Source of the DNA: Thermosynechococcus sp. CL-1
Lineage (GTDB): Bacteria; Cyanobacteriota; Cyanobacteriia; Thermosynechococcales; Thermosynechococcaceae
DNA: 64,000 bases
Assembly: GCF_008386235.1 (NCBI RefSeq)
Contig: NZ_CP040671.1
Location: forward strand, 372,001-436,000
Direction of reading: 5' to 3'
Shown here: in pieces, positions 17,201 to 25,142 of the stretch
Position numbering within the stretch: the first letter of the stretch is position 1
Layout: every line of letters starts with the position of its first letter
Position numbers and translations under genes: made by a program
Notes under the pieces: generated by a model
The model's input: the letters and a program-made list of their open reading frames with translations, nothing else
Told to the model about the DNA's origin: nothing
The model's database searches: none

Positions 17201-19675
17201 ATGGAAATCTCTAGACTTTTGGAGGCTGCTCTCGAACACCTCAAGGCTGTAGATACTGCTGTTAACCAGATTACTAAACGCGATCCACAAATTCTTAACC
17301 AGCCTCACTTACAGGAAATACTCCAACAGTTTTACGATACCTACACCGAAGCCAAAGAACGGCTAGAACATCCTACCTTTCGCATTGCTACTATTGGCAC
17401 TACATCTTCAGGTAAATCTACCCTTGTTAATGCCCTTATTGGTCGTAGAATTGCGCCAATTGAAGCACAGCAAATGAGTGCAGGAATTTTACGCATTCAT
17501 CACAGCCTTCAAAATAGATTAGTCATTCATCCCACGATTGGTTGGCAAAACCTCACTGATGAGGATATCTACAGTAAGATTAGGGAGTGCATGACTCGTT
17601 ACCATGAAAGAAAAAAAGTAGAGTCCGACCTTCCCTTACCTGAAATTGAGGTCTATTGCCCAATTTTGCCAGTCATAGATCGCTCAAAAATTGGACTACC
17701 AGAGAGCGTGAACATCGAAATTCTTGACCTACCTGGCTTGAAATCAATTAACGATCAAAAACACTTAAAGCTTATTCAGGATACCATCAAAGGCTGCTTT
17801 AGTATCGTTACAATTAATTATCAAGAAACAGATAGTGATAAACAGGAAACGCTTCTTAAAGAATTAAAAGACATTGTAGAGTGGTTTGGGGGAGACCCCA
17901 AAATGATGATTTTCATTCTAAATAAGATAGATAGCCGTACGAGTGAAGACGACTCAATAGAAAACCGCATTCAGAACTTGAAGGCACAAATACAAACAAC
18001 CCTAGGGCTAGGCACACCACCTGAAATCATTCCAATGACAGCACTATTCCTCTACTATGCACAGCTAATTCATGCTTACTCAGAATCAGCCTATCAATTG
18101 GATATTCTAGAAAACCTGCTGCATGATTGTGCAAATATTTTTACAAGAGAAGAAAAAGAAAATGAAGAAATAGCTAATTTCTATGATGATCTAAGACGGA
18201 AATCTCGTCGTAAAACAGCACTTACATCAGAAGAATCTAAAAAACTTTTAGACTATGCCTTGAATATAAGTGGTGGCAGGATATTTTGGCAAACTTTAGG
18301 TAAATGCTGTCATTTGCAATTTCGGCAAAGTGTTCTTGCACCCATTTTATTAGATTTCATTAACAAATCTAAAAAACTTAAAGCAGAGATAGGTACTGCT
18401 CTTGAAATTAAACGTAAAATCTTAATTGAGCAAATTGAAGAAGAAAAGCAAGAAATCAAAATCAAACAGGAAGAAATTCAAAAAAAGATAGAAGAAACTT
18501 TTGAAGAATTTAGTAACAAACTAAATCAGTTAAGTAATGTAATGATATCTGAAAGTACTGAAACTGAAAAAAGAAGCAAGATAAAAGAGTTAGGACTTCC
18601 TGAGCAGTGTGAAGGAAGTATTACTAAAATAATTGACTTTCCAAGTGAAGTCAAAAGAGCTCTATCAATTGAAATTTTAAGTCCTGTAAATCAATACTTG
18701 AGAGGTTCTAGAAATTACGATAATTTAGGGCAAATTCTTCAACCCCATCTGTTCGATCGTGTTCTTCAAAATTGCCAAAACCTTAGTGAAGTTATTGACA
18801 AAAGCATCGACATTCTAATTAATGTTTTAGATGCGGATGACAACATAAAAAGTCAAACAATTAACCAAGTAAGGAAGGCAATTGAGGGAGCCATTATTGT
18901 ACTTAGTTCTGATATAGAAGAAGCTTGTCAAGAACGAACTAGGTTTCTCATTCAAGCCCATCGCTCCACTCTCGAAAACTTTGCTAACTCCTACAGCCAA
19001 ATTACTCTTGATAACTTGATCCATAAAATAGATGAAATTTTACCTCAATTGAGTATTGCAGAACGTATTAAGACTAGCATTGAAGCTGCTCGATCTTATC
19101 CTAATGTAGATGATCTCTTGAGAAACTTGTCAATAGCCAAAAGAATATCTATCTCTATTCCCAATCTTAAAGACACGGGGGAAGCTGCTGCAGGCGGTGC
19201 ATTCTTGGGAGGAATAGCTGGGGCTTTACTAGGTCTAGCCTTTGGCCTTGCAACTGCAGGGGTTGGTGCAGCTGCAGCTATTGGGTTTGGCTTAGGTGCA
19301 GCACTTGGCTCTAGTACTGATCATGACACTAGAATAAAAAGAATAAAAGAAATCAAAGATTTAAAACTAACAATTATTGACGCGCTTTATGTAAGTTGGG
19401 AATCATCATTAGGGGCGTCTCAATTTAACAACAAAGTTGTTGAAGCGATCACAAGATGGGTTACAGCAATAATAGATGACTCAAGAGAAAGGATTCAAGA
19501 AACAGTAAAACAAGTTTCCGAAACATCAATAGAATACTTAGATAGCCAACGTTATGAAATAGAGCAAAAAAGACAAGGAAATGAAGATGATTTAGATTAC
19601 TTAAATCAGCAGAATAATTTGATAATTGATAATCTGACTGAATTAAAGAAAATAGCTGGGGTTGAATCTGTATAA
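17201..19675 (+). CDS. Bacterial dynamin-like GTPase
   Basis: An 824-residue large GTPase. G1 is GTTSSGKS (66-73), with the adjacent dynamin-type LVNALIGRRIAP; G3 is DLPGL and G4 NKID. A long helical, coiled-coil-rich middle follows (for example KIGTALEIK-like stretches and EEEKQEIKIKQEEIQKKIEE). A Gly/Ala-rich hydrophobic hairpin (about 662-705, AAAGGAFLGGIAGALLGLAF onward) is the likely membrane paddle, then a basic helical end. Bacterial dynamins remodel membranes in stress, division or phage defence; which applies here is unknown. Strongly AT-rich and free of HIP1 sites, unlike flanking genes. The single-gene arrangement differs from the paired DynA/LeoABC types. Confidence 0.85.
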   Translation: MEISRLLEAALEHLKAVDTAVNQITKRDPQILNQPHLQEILQQFYDTYTEAKERLEHPTFRIATIGTTSSGKSTLVNALIGRRIAPIEAQQMSAGILRIHHSLQNRLVIHPTIGWQNLTDEDIYSKIRECMTRYHERKKVESDLPLPEIEVYCPILPVIDRSKIGLPESVNIEILDLPGLKSINDQKHLKLIQDTIKGCFSIVTINYQETDSDKQETLLKELKDIVEWFGGDPKMMIFILNKIDSRTSEDDSIENRIQNLKAQIQTTLGLGTPPEIIPMTALFLYYAQLIHAYSESAYQLDILENLLHDCANIFTREEKENEEIANFYDDLRRKSRRKTALTSEESKKLLDYALNISGGRIFWQTLGKCCHLQFRQSVLAPILLDFINKSKKLKAEIGTALEIKRKILIEQIEEEKQEIKIKQEEIQKKIEETFEEFSNKLNQLSNVMISESTETEKRSKIKELGLPEQCEGSITKIIDFPSEVKRALSIEILSPVNQYLRGSRNYDNLGQILQPHLFDRVLQNCQNLSEVIDKSIDILINVLDADDNIKSQTINQVRKAIEGAIIVLSSDIEEACQERTRFLIQAHRSTLENFANSYSQITLDNLIHKIDEILPQLSIAERIKTSIEAARSYPNVDDLLRNLSIAKRISISIPNLKDTGEAAAGGAFLGGIAGALLGLAFGLATAGVGAAAAIGFGLGAALGSSTDHDTRIKRIKEIKDLKLTIIDALYVSWESSLGASQFNNKVVEAITRWVTAIIDDSRERIQETVKQVSETSIEYLDSQRYEIEQKRQGNEDDLDYLNQQNNLIIDNLTELKKIAGVESV

Positions 19676-19678
19676 TAG

Positions 19679-19909
19679 GAAACTCCAGCGGAGAGGGTGC
19701 AGCGACTCCTGCGCCTTTCCCCCCAAGATAATGCACTTACACCCCAACAGCGCTACAACCGTGAACGAGATGTGAGAGTTGAGTTTGCGATGACCTATTT
19801 TGGACAACTGCCACCGTCATGGTTCCAGACTCAGATTGCCTATGCAGAATTCCTCGACTGGCTACTTGCTAGGCTAGGCTTAGGTAATGTTTGGAGCAGC
19901 GGATCATGA
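19679..19909 (+). pseudogene. C-terminal fragment of a native gene cut at the island edge
   Basis: The frame is open from codon 19679 directly after a TAG at 19676 and reads ETPAERVQRLLRLSPQD, later REFAMTYFGQLPPS-like text and DWLLARLGLGNVW. The possible start GTG 19697 would leave 70 residues, but protein-like sequence continues upstream of it to the very end of the AT-rich block. I read this as the tail of a larger gene whose 5' part was replaced by the island; a genuine 70-residue protein is the alternative. The TGA overlaps the ATG of the yccF gene. Family not recognised. Confidence 0.45.
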
Positions 19910-20274
19910 GTCTTCTGGGCAATATCATTTGGCTAATCTTTGGCGGCTTCCTGACGGGCATTGGCTATATGCTGGGCGGTGTGACGCTGTGCCTGACGAT
20001 CATTGGCATTCCCTTTGGGATTAAAGCCATTCAACTGGGCTGGAGTGCTCTATTGCCCTTTGGGAAGCAAGTTGTTGAAGCGCCCGATGCCAACAGCACC
20101 CTAACGATGATCTTTAATATCCTGTGGCTTTTGGTCGTGGGCTGGGGTATTGCCCTCAATCACCTCTTTTGGGGGTTGCTCTTGGCGGTGACGATTATTG
20201 GCCTGCCCTTTGCACAGCAGCATTTCAAGCTGATGATTTTAGGATTACTGCCCTTTGGCCGTGAGTTGAAGTGA
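19906..20274 (+). CDS. yccF: YccF-domain membrane protein
   Basis: A 122-residue inner-membrane protein with two YccF repeats, each built as a hydrophobic helix followed by a conserved loop: TIIGIPFGIKAIQLGWSALLPFG in the first half and TIIGLPFAQQHFKLMILGLLPFG in the second (each read in pieces). ATG 19906 overlaps the stop of the upstream fragment (ATGA). The function of YccF proteins is unknown. Confidence 0.88.
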   Translation: MSLLGNIIWLIFGGFLTGIGYMLGGVTLCLTIIGIPFGIKAIQLGWSALLPFGKQVVEAPDANSTLTMIFNILWLLVVGWGIALNHLFWGLLLAVTIIGLPFAQQHFKLMILGLLPFGRELK

Positions 20275-20286
20275 TTACCAGTAATG

Positions 20287-20304
20287 GGGGGCTAGGGTGC
20301 CCCC
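20287..20304. terminator. Hairpin between convergent yccF and psaX
   Basis: GGGGGC-TAGGGT-GCCCCC forms a strong 6-bp GC stem between the two convergent genes. No T-run follows on either strand, so it may act as an RNA-stabilising 3' hairpin rather than a classic intrinsic terminator. Confidence 0.4.
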
Positions 20305-20325
20305 TCCATCCCTTCCTCTGAAGTC

Positions 20326-20436
20326 CTACTTGAGGATGCCAAAGTAGTAGGCGGCAACCAAGAAGTTAATGGCCAACAGCAGCACAGCCCAAAAGGTACG
20401 GAAAGCGTAGGTGGGTTTTGCAGATTTTGTTGCCAT
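20326..20436 (-). CDS. psaX: Photosystem I subunit PsaX
   Basis: A 36-residue single-span thylakoid protein: MATKSAKPTYAFRTFWAV, one hydrophobic helix, and the tail AAYYFGILK. It agrees over the full length with Thermosynechococcus PsaX as I remember it. PsaX sits at the periphery of trimeric photosystem I and contacts an antenna chlorophyll; it occurs only in some cyanobacteria. A GAGGA ribosome-binding site precedes the ATG. It is the strongest taxonomic marker in the window. Confidence 0.96.
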   Translation of the reverse strand: MATKSAKPTYAFRTFWAVLLLAINFLVAAYYFGILK

Positions 20437-20644
20437 AGTTGACATCCTCTGGATAGGAAACGGTAACTTTATTATACGCCGATAGCCCCTCGGATGCTTG
20501 GGACAGCATGATATACTTCAAATGAATTCTAGCTGCAACTGCCTAGGGTCTGGAACACCAAAAAATAATCCGAAGCCCAAGGGTGGCCTAAAGGTTGCTA
20601 GAGTATATTTTTAAGGCTGCTGATTCGTTATAAGGGTTCTGTTT

Positions 20645-20968
20645 ATGTCCAGTGCATTGTCCGTCACGGATGCCACCTTTGAAGAAGAAGTATTAAATAG
20701 TGATATTCCTGTACTGGTGGACTTTTGGGCGCCTTGGTGTGGACCGTGTCGCATGGTGGCTCCCGTTGTTGACGAAATTGCCAATGAGTATCAGGGCAGG
20801 GTCAAGGTTGTCAAGGTGAATACCGATGAAAACTCTAAAGTGGCCACCGACTACGGTATTCGCAGCATCCCAACACTGATGATTTTCAAGGGCGGTCAAA
20901 AGGTGGATATTTTGGTGGGTGCAGTACCCAAAACCAAAATTGAAGCAACCCTTGCCCAGTTCCTCTAG
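20645..20968 (+). CDS. trxA: Thioredoxin
   Basis: A 107-residue m-type-like thioredoxin with active site WCGPC at residues 31-35, the cis-Pro region RSIPTLMIF and the usual length. It reduces disulfides in cytoplasmic target enzymes using electrons from ferredoxin- or NADPH-thioredoxin reductase. A 208-bp gap, shared with the psaX promoter, lies upstream. I looked there for the Yfr1 small RNA core often found near trxA in cyanobacteria and did not see it. Confidence 0.97.
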   Translation: MSSALSVTDATFEEEVLNSDIPVLVDFWAPWCGPCRMVAPVVDEIANEYQGRVKVVKVNTDENSKVATDYGIRSIPTLMIFKGGQKVDILVGAVPKTKIEATLAQFL

Positions 20969-20989
20969 GTTGGATATGCCCTTGTCACT

Positions 20990-21211
20990 ATGGTTCCTGT
21001 TGAGCCAGCGATCGTCATCCATGTCAATGGCACTCCTCACACCTTGAGGCGATCGCTCTCAATTCCAGAACTCTGTGACCTGCTCAACATTCACCCCCGC
21101 CTTGTTGCCATTGAATACAATGGTGAGATTCTGCATCGGCAGTTTTGGGACACCACCTATGTGCAGGCGGGCGATCGCTTGGAAATTGTCACGATTGTCG
21201 GTGGCGGCTGA
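20990..21211 (+). CDS. thiS: Sulfur carrier protein ThiS
   Basis: A 73-residue ubiquitin-fold protein ending in the diagnostic Gly-Gly (IVTIVGGG; here three Gly), whose C-terminus is adenylated and thiocarboxylated to donate sulfur in thiamine thiazole synthesis. It starts 21 bp after trxA, suggesting co-transcription, and its TGA overlaps the ATG of the next gene (TGATG). Other thiamine genes are not nearby. Confidence 0.9.
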   Translation: MVPVEPAIVIHVNGTPHTLRRSLSIPELCDLLNIHPRLVAIEYNGEILHRQFWDTTYVQAGDRLEIVTIVGGG

Positions 21212-22959
21212 TGCGCGGGTGGCGATGGCCTCTAATTGCGCTACTGGTTTGTCTATGCACCCTCAGCCTCGGAAGCTGTGCTGGCCTAATTACGCCGCGT
21301 GGCAACCAATTGGTGACCGCCGTCACCTCAGACCCAAAAACCTTTAACTATGCCCTGAGCCAAGAATCTCCCAATGTCTTTGGCTACCTTTACACAGGGT
21401 TAATTCAAGAAAATGGCCTTACAGGTGAGCTAGAGCCAGCCCTTGCTGAGTCTTGGCAAATTAAGCCTGAAACCCTCGAGATTGTCTTTCAACTCAAGCC
21501 GAATCTGAAATGGTCGGATGGGATGCCCCTCACCAGTGAGGACGTGGTCTTTACCTACAACGAGATCTATTTCAATCCGGAAATTCCCACCAGTAGCCGC
21601 GATATTCTGCGCATTGGCCAGAAGGGGTTGCTCCCTGAAGTGACGGCCCAAGGCGATCGCCAAGTAACCTTTAAGCTCCCCGAACCCTTTGCCCCTTTTT
21701 TACGAAACACGGGTCTGCCGATTTTGCCCGCCCATCTGCTGCGGGAGGCCGTACGAGAACGGGATAGTCAAGGGCGGTTGAAGTTTTTGTCAATGTGGGG
21801 AACTGATACGGATCCACGGCAGATTGTGGGGAATGGTCCCTTTGTCATGGATCGCTATGTGAATAGCCAGCGGCTGATTTTTCGGCGCAATCCCTTTTAC
21901 TGGCGATCGCCCCTACCCCATCTTGAACGGTTTATTTGGCAAATTGTGGAATCCACCGACACCGCCATGCTGCAATTTCGCTCAGGCGGTCTGGATTTAT
22001 TTGCCGTTACCCCTGAGATGTTTTCCCTCCTCAAGCGGGAAGAAAAGCGCGGCCAGTTTCGCATCTACAACAGTGGACCGAGTCCCAACACCCTCTTCTT
22101 GTGTTTTAATCTGAATCGTGGGCGGCGCAATGGCAAGCCCCTCGTAGATCCGGTGAAATCGGCGTGGTTTAACGATGTCCGCTTCCGGCAGGCAGTGGCC
22201 TATGCCCTCGATCGCCAGCGGATGATTAACAATATCTACCAAGGCCTAGGGGCGCCCCAACACTCAACGATTCCCGTACAAAGCCCCTTTTACTTCTCCC
22301 CAGAGCAGGGACTGCCCACCTACCGTTACGATGTGGCCAAAGCCAAGGCATTACTGCAAGAGGCAGGCTTCCGCTACGACAATCAAGGTCGCCTCTTTGA
22401 TGCTCAAGGGAACCGCGTCCGCTTTTCACTGATTACCAATGCGGGCAACAAAATCCGTGAGGCGATAGCGACACAAATTCAGCAGGACTTGGGGGCGATC
22501 GGGATGCAGGTGGATCTGCAATTTTTGGCTTTTAGTACCCTAGTAGATCGCCTGTCCAATTCCCTAGAGTGGGAAGCCCACATCCTTGGTTTTACAGGGG
22601 GTGGCAATGAACCCAATAGCGGTGCCAATATCTGGCGCGTGGATGGCCTTTTGCATACGTTCAATCAGCAACCGGCCCCCAACCAACCTCCGATTACGGG
22701 TCGAGTCGTGGCTGACTGGGAGCAGCGCATTAGTGATCTCTATGTACAGGGGGCACAGGAACTCAATCTAGAACAGCGCAAGCAAATCTATGCTGAAGCC
22801 CAGCGGCTGGCTCAGGAATATCTCCCCTTTATCTACTTGGTGAATCCCCTCTCCCTCACGGCTTTTCGCAATCATGTGGTGGGCGCGAATCCCACCGCTT
22901 TAGGGGGAGCGCTGTGGAACCTCGATGAACTGAAAGTGGAAATGGCAGCCATGGATTAG
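21211..22959 (+). CDS. Peptide/nickel-type ABC transporter substrate-binding lipoprotein
   Basis: A 582-residue SBP_bac_5 family protein starting at ATG 21211. The lipoprotein signal ends LGSC (lipobox Cys about residue 23). The family signature follows: SDPKTFNYALSQES, LKPNLKWSDGMPLTSEDVVFTYN, NGPFVMDRYV and VRFRQAVAYALDR (here DVRFRQAVAYALDRQRMI). It should bind oligopeptides, nickel chelates or similar solutes in the periplasm. No permease or ATPase genes adjoin, so it is an orphan binding protein. Its end overlaps the convergent mazG by 4 bp. Confidence 0.88.
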   Translation: MRGWRWPLIALLVCLCTLSLGSCAGLITPRGNQLVTAVTSDPKTFNYALSQESPNVFGYLYTGLIQENGLTGELEPALAESWQIKPETLEIVFQLKPNLKWSDGMPLTSEDVVFTYNEIYFNPEIPTSSRDILRIGQKGLLPEVTAQGDRQVTFKLPEPFAPFLRNTGLPILPAHLLREAVRERDSQGRLKFLSMWGTDTDPRQIVGNGPFVMDRYVNSQRLIFRRNPFYWRSPLPHLERFIWQIVESTDTAMLQFRSGGLDLFAVTPEMFSLLKREEKRGQFRIYNSGPSPNTLFLCFNLNRGRRNGKPLVDPVKSAWFNDVRFRQAVAYALDRQRMINNIYQGLGAPQHSTIPVQSPFYFSPEQGLPTYRYDVAKAKALLQEAGFRYDNQGRLFDAQGNRVRFSLITNAGNKIREAIATQIQQDLGAIGMQVDLQFLAFSTLVDRLSNSLEWEAHILGFTGGGNEPNSGANIWRVDGLLHTFNQQPAPNQPPITGRVVADWEQRISDLYVQGAQELNLEQRKQIYAEAQRLAQEYLPFIYLVNPLSLTAFRNHVVGANPTALGGALWNLDELKVEMAAMD

Positions 22960-24077
22960 CCCTCTTCGGGTTTGGTCTCCGGTGGCACTTCGGTTCGGTT
23001 GTCTGCGGCTAACTGTACCTTGGCCTGTTGCCATAGGGCTTCCAGTTCTTCTAGGGTGTAAGTTTCAAGGGGGCGATCGATGGCAGCCTCAATGCGTTCG
23101 AGGCGTTGGATAAAGCGTTGGTAGGTTTGTTGCAGGGCATGCACGGGGTCAAGTTGGCACCAGCGGGCGAGGTTAATCACACTAAAGAGCAGGTCTCCCA
23201 ATTCCGCAGCCTGTTGCTCGGCATTCCCTTGCAGAAGCGCCTCTTGAAATTCCGCCAGTTCCTCGTAAAATTTCTCCCACGCACCGCTAATGGTCGGCCA
23301 ATCTAGGCCAGCGCGACTAGCTCGCTCACCAATTTTCATCCCCGCCATCAGGGGGGGCAGGGTACGGGCATAGCGTTGCAGCTTTTGACTCAGGGGGAGA
23401 GGTTCTTCTGTCCCTTTTTCAGCTGCTTTGATTTGCTCCCATTGGTCGCGCACCTCTTGCGCAGTGGTGAGAGCCACTTCACCAAAGACATGGGGATGGC
23501 GACGGATCAGTTTATCGGTAATTCCTTGAATGACCTGGGCAACGGTAAATTGGTTGGCTTCTTGGGCCAGTTGACTCTGGAGCACGACCTGAAGCAACAG
23601 ATCCCCTAATTCTTCGGCGATCGCCCCCGTATCACCCTCCTGCAGGGCATGGACGACTTCATAGGCCTCCTCAAGAACGTAGGGAATGAGGGTGGTGGGT
23701 GTTTGCTGCAAATCCCAAGGGCAGCCTCGCTCAGGATGGCGCAGTTCTCGAACCACGTCAATCAAGCGTTGAAACTGAATCAGTGCCTCTGGTAGGGGGG
23801 GTGGCACATACAGTTGTAGCGGGCAGGTGGCCTCCGTTAGTTCTGCTAATTCGCCAAGGGTGAGGAGTGTGCTCTGGTGTTGGGCGTCAATGAGCGTCAA
23901 GGGTGTCTCTAAAGGCCAGTGGTGGCGGAGGTGGTGTGCCAAGCGGTGGGCGATCGCCAGCGTCGGAATCTCCGTAATCAGACCCCCTTCAGGCAATTCT
24001 GTTGCTTCTGCCAAGACAGTTGCCGCCGACAAAACAGTTAAGGACATGGCCATAGGCGCAATCACTGGACGCTGCAT
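22956..24077 (-). CDS. mazG: Nucleoside triphosphate pyrophosphohydrolase MazG
   Basis: Hydrolyses (d)NTPs to NMP and PPi, including ppGpp-related roles in some bacteria. The 373-residue protein has a MazG domain (about 105-200) with HPERGCPWD, EEAYEVVHAL and EELGDLLLQVV (metal-binding E-x2-E-x12-E-x2-D), and a second MazG-like half with AAELGDLLFSVINLARW. The first 100 residues are an extension resembling the degenerate end of the tetrapyrrole-methylase domain seen in longer homologues. ATG 24077 is preferred; a GTG lies one codon upstream. Confidence 0.9.
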   Translation of the reverse strand: MQRPVIAPMAMSLTVLSAATVLAEATELPEGGLITEIPTLAIAHRLAHHLRHHWPLETPLTLIDAQHQSTLLTLGELAELTEATCPLQLYVPPPLPEALIQFQRLIDVVRELRHPERGCPWDLQQTPTTLIPYVLEEAYEVVHALQEGDTGAIAEELGDLLLQVVLQSQLAQEANQFTVAQVIQGITDKLIRRHPHVFGEVALTTAQEVRDQWEQIKAAEKGTEEPLPLSQKLQRYARTLPPLMAGMKIGERASRAGLDWPTISGAWEKFYEELAEFQEALLQGNAEQQAAELGDLLFSVINLARWCQLDPVHALQQTYQRFIQRLERIEAAIDRPLETYTLEELEALWQQAKVQLAADNRTEVPPETKPEEG

Positions 24078-24216
24078 CACGATTGTTTGCCTATCATCGC
24101 CAATTTCCTGAGGTTCTTGCTAGGGGTCTCCCAAATGTTGCCCGTCAGGTGGCTGCCCTTAGGGTCAATTGAAAGGAGATAAACTAAGTGTAACGAAACA
24201 TTTCTTTAGGCTAATC

Positions 24217-25116
24217 ATGGCAGATTTTCTGTTGCGAGCAACGGCTGCGGCTGAAGGCATCCGTGCAGTGGGCGTCATTACCACTCAACTCACCGATGAA
24301 GCCCGCCAACGCCACCAACTCTCCTACGTGGCCACGGCTGCTTTGGGACGAACCATGGCCGCTGGCTTAATTCTCGCCTCTAGTTTCAAACAGCCCCAAG
24401 CGCGGGTGAATGTGCGCATTCAAGGCAATGGCCCCCTAGGAACGGTTTTCGCGGATGCGGGTGCCGATGGCACGGTTCGCGGCTATGTGCAGTATCCCAG
24501 TGTTGAACTGCCCCCCAATGCCAAGGGCAAACTGGACGTGGGTGCGGCAGTGGGTCATCAGGGGTATCTCTACGTCATCCACGATCTTGGCTACGGCTAT
24601 CCCTATTCCAGCACGGTAGAGCTTGTCTCCGGGGAAATTGCCGAAGATGTCACCTACTACCTCGCCACTTCAGAGCAAACCCCCTCAGCCCTCATGTTGG
24701 GTGTTTTTGTTGAAGAGGCGGGGGTGACTGCCGCCGGTGGGTTGATGTTACAGGTGCTACCCAAAGCTGCCAATGATGAACACCTGATCGCCACCCTTGA
24801 ACAACGGGTGGCCAATCTCAAGGGCTTTACACCCCTGCTACAGGCGGGGCGGACACTGCCAGATATCTTTCAGGAACTCCTTGGGGATATGGACTTGCAA
24901 ATCTTGCCCCAACGGCAAATGGTGCGCTTCCACTGTGGCTGTTCCCATGAACGGATGCTAGCGGCACTCAAGCTCCTAGGGGAGGCAGAATTAAAGGATA
25001 TTCTAGCCACAGAGGCGAAGGCGGAAGCCACCTGTCAGTTCTGTAATGCTGTCTATTGGGCGGATCAGCCGATGTTGGAACAGTTGATTGCGGAGTTGGC
25101 CACTGCCTCAGTCTAA
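24217..25116 (+). CDS. hslO: Redox-regulated chaperone Hsp33
   Basis: A 299-residue cytoplasmic holdase activated by oxidation. The zinc centre is complete at the C-terminus: CGC in FHCGCSHERM and CQFC in ATCQFCNAVY, the CxC/CxxC pattern that releases zinc when oxidised. ATG 24217 matches the family N-terminus (MADFLLRATAA). The frame is open upstream but without a better start. It is followed 26 bp later by an acyltransferase gene on the same strand. Confidence 0.95.
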   Translation: MADFLLRATAAAEGIRAVGVITTQLTDEARQRHQLSYVATAALGRTMAAGLILASSFKQPQARVNVRIQGNGPLGTVFADAGADGTVRGYVQYPSVELPPNAKGKLDVGAAVGHQGYLYVIHDLGYGYPYSSTVELVSGEIAEDVTYYLATSEQTPSALMLGVFVEEAGVTAAGGLMLQVLPKAANDEHLIATLEQRVANLKGFTPLLQAGRTLPDIFQELLGDMDLQILPQRQMVRFHCGCSHERMLAALKLLGEAELKDILATEAKAEATCQFCNAVYWADQPMLEQLIAELATASV

Positions 25117-25142
25117 ACTCTTGTTTCTGAGGAGTTTGTGTC

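Larger units (their letters stand above)
15271..19678. other. AT-rich patchwork island with two foreign-looking blocks
   Basis: Two AT-rich blocks (about 15271-16330 and 17150-19678) flank a GC-richer strip of gene debris. GCGATCGC (HIP1) occurs at 14963 and 21049 but between them I find it only at 16671 and 16740, both inside the debris. Codon use in the AT-rich genes (many AAA, GAA, ATA, TTA codons) differs clearly from the neighbours. This points to horizontal acquisition into a disrupted native locus. No transposase, integrase or tRNA attachment site was seen. Confidence 0.6.

Noticed and set aside
20437-20644. Yfr1 small RNA near trxA
   Set aside because: The conserved ACTCCTCACAC core was not found in this gap.
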